Assembly: GCA_902635045.1 (NCBI GenBank)
Contig: CACPMT010000003.1
Span: forward strand, 62,001 to 126,000
DNA length: 64,000 bases
Reading direction: 5' to 3'
Source: an uncultured SAR86 cluster bacterium
GTDB taxonomy: Bacteria > Pseudomonadota > Gammaproteobacteria > Magnimaribacterales > AG-339-G14
Of the stretch, positions 62,774 through 64,000 are shown in pieces (positions within the stretch are counted from its first letter, which is position 1; each line of letters begins with the position of its first letter). Made by a program: the position numbers and the translations under genes. The notes under the pieces were generated by a model, which saw nothing but the letters and a program-made list of their open reading frames with translations, searched no databases and had not been told where the DNA came from.

Positions 62774-63199
62774 ATGAGCGAAGATAAAAATTTAAGAGAT
62801 GCAGGTTTAAAAGTAACTTTACCGAGGGTAAGAATATTAGAAATTTTTGATAAATCTCCTGAAAGACACTTAAGTGCTGATGATGTTTATAAAAAAATCT
62901 TAGATTCGGGTGACGAAGTTGGTCTGGCAACCGTTTACAGAGTGCTGACTCAATTTGAATCAGCAGGGATTCTAGAAAAACAAAATTTTGAATCAGGTCA
63001 TTCAGTTTATGAGCTGGCTTCAAACCCAGACTTTGATGAACATCATGACCATATGGTATGCATAAAGACTGGAAAAGTAATTGAATTCAACGATCAAATG
63101 ATCGAGGACATTCAAGAAAAGCTTGCAGATTCCCATGGTTATAAATTGATAGACCATAAACTTGTCCTCTATGTTGAGCCAAAAAAAGAAAATGAATAA
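62774..63199 (+). CDS. fur: Ferric uptake regulator Fur
   Basis: A 141-residue Fe(II)-sensing repressor. The winged helix LPRVRILEIF...GLATVYRVLTQFESAGILEK is followed by the metal-binding DEHHDHMVCIKTGKVIEF and a C-terminal dimer domain (KLIDHKLVLYVEPK). Of the E. coli structural CxxC pair, only the first Cys remains, as in P. aeruginosa Fur. It may repress TonB-receptor and iron genes; no Fur box was searched for elsewhere. grpE overlaps its end by eight bases. Confidence 0.97.
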   Translation: MSEDKNLRDAGLKVTLPRVRILEIFDKSPERHLSADDVYKKILDSGDEVGLATVYRVLTQFESAGILEKQNFESGHSVYELASNPDFDEHHDHMVCIKTGKVIEFNDQMIEDIQEKLADSHGYKLIDHKLVLYVEPKKENE

Positions 63200-63737
63200 A
63201 AAAGACAATAATGAGGAAACAGCTGATGAAGAAATAAAGCAATCTTCTGAAGAAAACGATGATTTAGAAAAAAAGGAAGAGGCTGTTTCAGAAGAAACTG
63301 AAAAAGCAGAAAATTCATTAGAAGATTTAGAAGAAAAAGTTCTAAGAGCTCAAGCTGAAGTTCAAAATGTTAGACGAACTGCTCAAAATGAAGTTTTAAA
63401 AGCTCGTTTGTATGGTTCTGAATCTCTTGTTAAGGATATTCTTCCGTCGATTGATAATCTTTTTAGAACTTTAGAGCATCAAGACGAAAAAACTAAAAGT
63501 GTCCCTTCAGAAGGAATTGAACTTGTAATAAGAGAGATGTTGGGTGCTTTAGATAAAAATGGTATTTCTGTAATAGATCCAAAAAACGAAGAGTTTAATC
63601 CAGATGAGCACGAAGCCATATCGGTAGTAGAAAATAAGGCAGTTTCGCCTAATACTTGCCTTGAAGTAACTCAAAAAGGATTTAAATTTAAAGATAGAGT
63701 AATAAGGCCAGCAATGGTAGTAGTTAGCAAAAAGTAA
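63192..63737 (+). CDS. grpE: GrpE, nucleotide exchange factor of DnaK
   Basis: A 181-residue cochaperone that releases ADP from DnaK. The acidic, coiled-coil N-terminus (EEIKQSSEENDDLEKKEEA) is followed by LRAQAEVQNVRRTAQNEVLKA and a beta domain with VLQKGFKFKDRVIRPAMV-type ending (EVTQKGFKFKDRVIRPAMVVVSK). The ATG at 63192 is inside the fur stop region (overlap of eight bases), so grpE is probably coupled to fur. dnaK follows. Confidence 0.96.
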   Translation: MNKKDNNEETADEEIKQSSEENDDLEKKEEAVSEETEKAENSLEDLEEKVLRAQAEVQNVRRTAQNEVLKARLYGSESLVKDILPSIDNLFRTLEHQDEKTKSVPSEGIELVIREMLGALDKNGISVIDPKNEEFNPDEHEAISVVENKAVSPNTCLEVTQKGFKFKDRVIRPAMVVVSKK

Positions 63738-63745
63738 AATTTATC

Positions 63746-63772
63746 CTTGAAAAAAATATATTAGCCCTCAAT
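63746..63772 (+). promoter_or_regulatory. Heat-shock (sigma-32) promoter of dnaK
   Basis: CTTGAAA at 63746-63752, a 12-base spacer and CCCTCAAT at 63765-63772 fit the sigma-32 pattern CTTGAAA-N11-16-CCCCAT. It lies 32 bases before the dnaK ATG. The -10 match is partial. Confidence 0.55.
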
Positions 63773-63804
63773 AAGTGTTTGTAAGAATATTTATGGAGAT
63801 TTAA

Positions 63805-64000
<196 letters not shown>

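Overview
The window is a stretch of core chromosome from an AT-rich, compact gammaproteobacterium. The evidence for that class is gene order and family membership: birA beside tRNAs and tuf, then secE-nusG-rplKAJL-rpoBC, the str/S10/spc/alpha ribosomal operons, fabA-fabB for anaerobic unsaturated fatty acid synthesis, divergent bamE/fur next to grpE-dnaK, rraA, an OxyR with Cys199/Cys208, and a long 3-TM SecE. The low GC, tiny intergenic gaps, many start/stop overlaps, a large TonB-dependent receptor and several trimmed proteins (SecA, ProB, RNase R, BirA) suggest a streamlined marine lineage such as SAR86. That placement is inference and was not tested.

Layout. 1-5.7 kb: a partial FAD oxidoreductase, tRNA-Ala, an NCS2 purine permease, a TonB-dependent receptor, a phosphoribosyltransferase and a small duplicated membrane protein. 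5.7-8.9 kb: divergent oxyR and katG. 8.9-11.6 kb: an N-acyl-D-amino-acid deacylase-like amidohydrolase, coaE and yacG. 11.6-19.5 kb, minus strand: rnr-rlmB-lpxC-secA-argJ and a ThiE-like protein. 19.5-21.7 kb: rraA, a small membrane protein, an NTF2-like protein, tRNA-Thr(TGT) and birA. 21.7-51.5 kb: tRNA-Tyr, tRNA-Thr(GGT), tuf, tRNA-Trp, secE through rpoC, rpsL-rpsG-fusA, a DedA/VTT membrane protein in the usual tufA slot, then S10-spc-alpha through rplQ. 51.5-59.3 kb: uvrA/ssb, fabB-fabA, rplU-rpmA-obg-proB and rpsT. 59.3-64 kb: a TetR regulator, tmRNA (ssrA), smpB, an NSS sodium symporter, bamE, fur, grpE and the start of dnaK.

Most of the window makes and controls the translation and transcription machinery. 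Promoters can be read upstream of the tRNA-Tyr, tRNA-Thr/tuf, rpsL, rpsJ and rplU units, and an L10-type leader precedes rplJ. tmRNA and SmpB (ribosome rescue), RNase R, RraA and the GrpE/DnaK chaperones provide quality control. No prophage, insertion sequence, CRISPR array or toxin-antitoxin module was seen, and I found no clearly new multi-gene system. The most interesting points are a tRNA-Trp gene that overlaps the tuf stop codon, a tmRNA tag that begins with Gly, a VTT protein replacing tufA, a ThiE-like domain standing alone where gammaproteobacteria often have a Nudix-ThiE fusion, grpE translationally overlapping fur, and a possible purine acquisition locus (NCS2 permease, TonB receptor, phosphoribosyltransferase).
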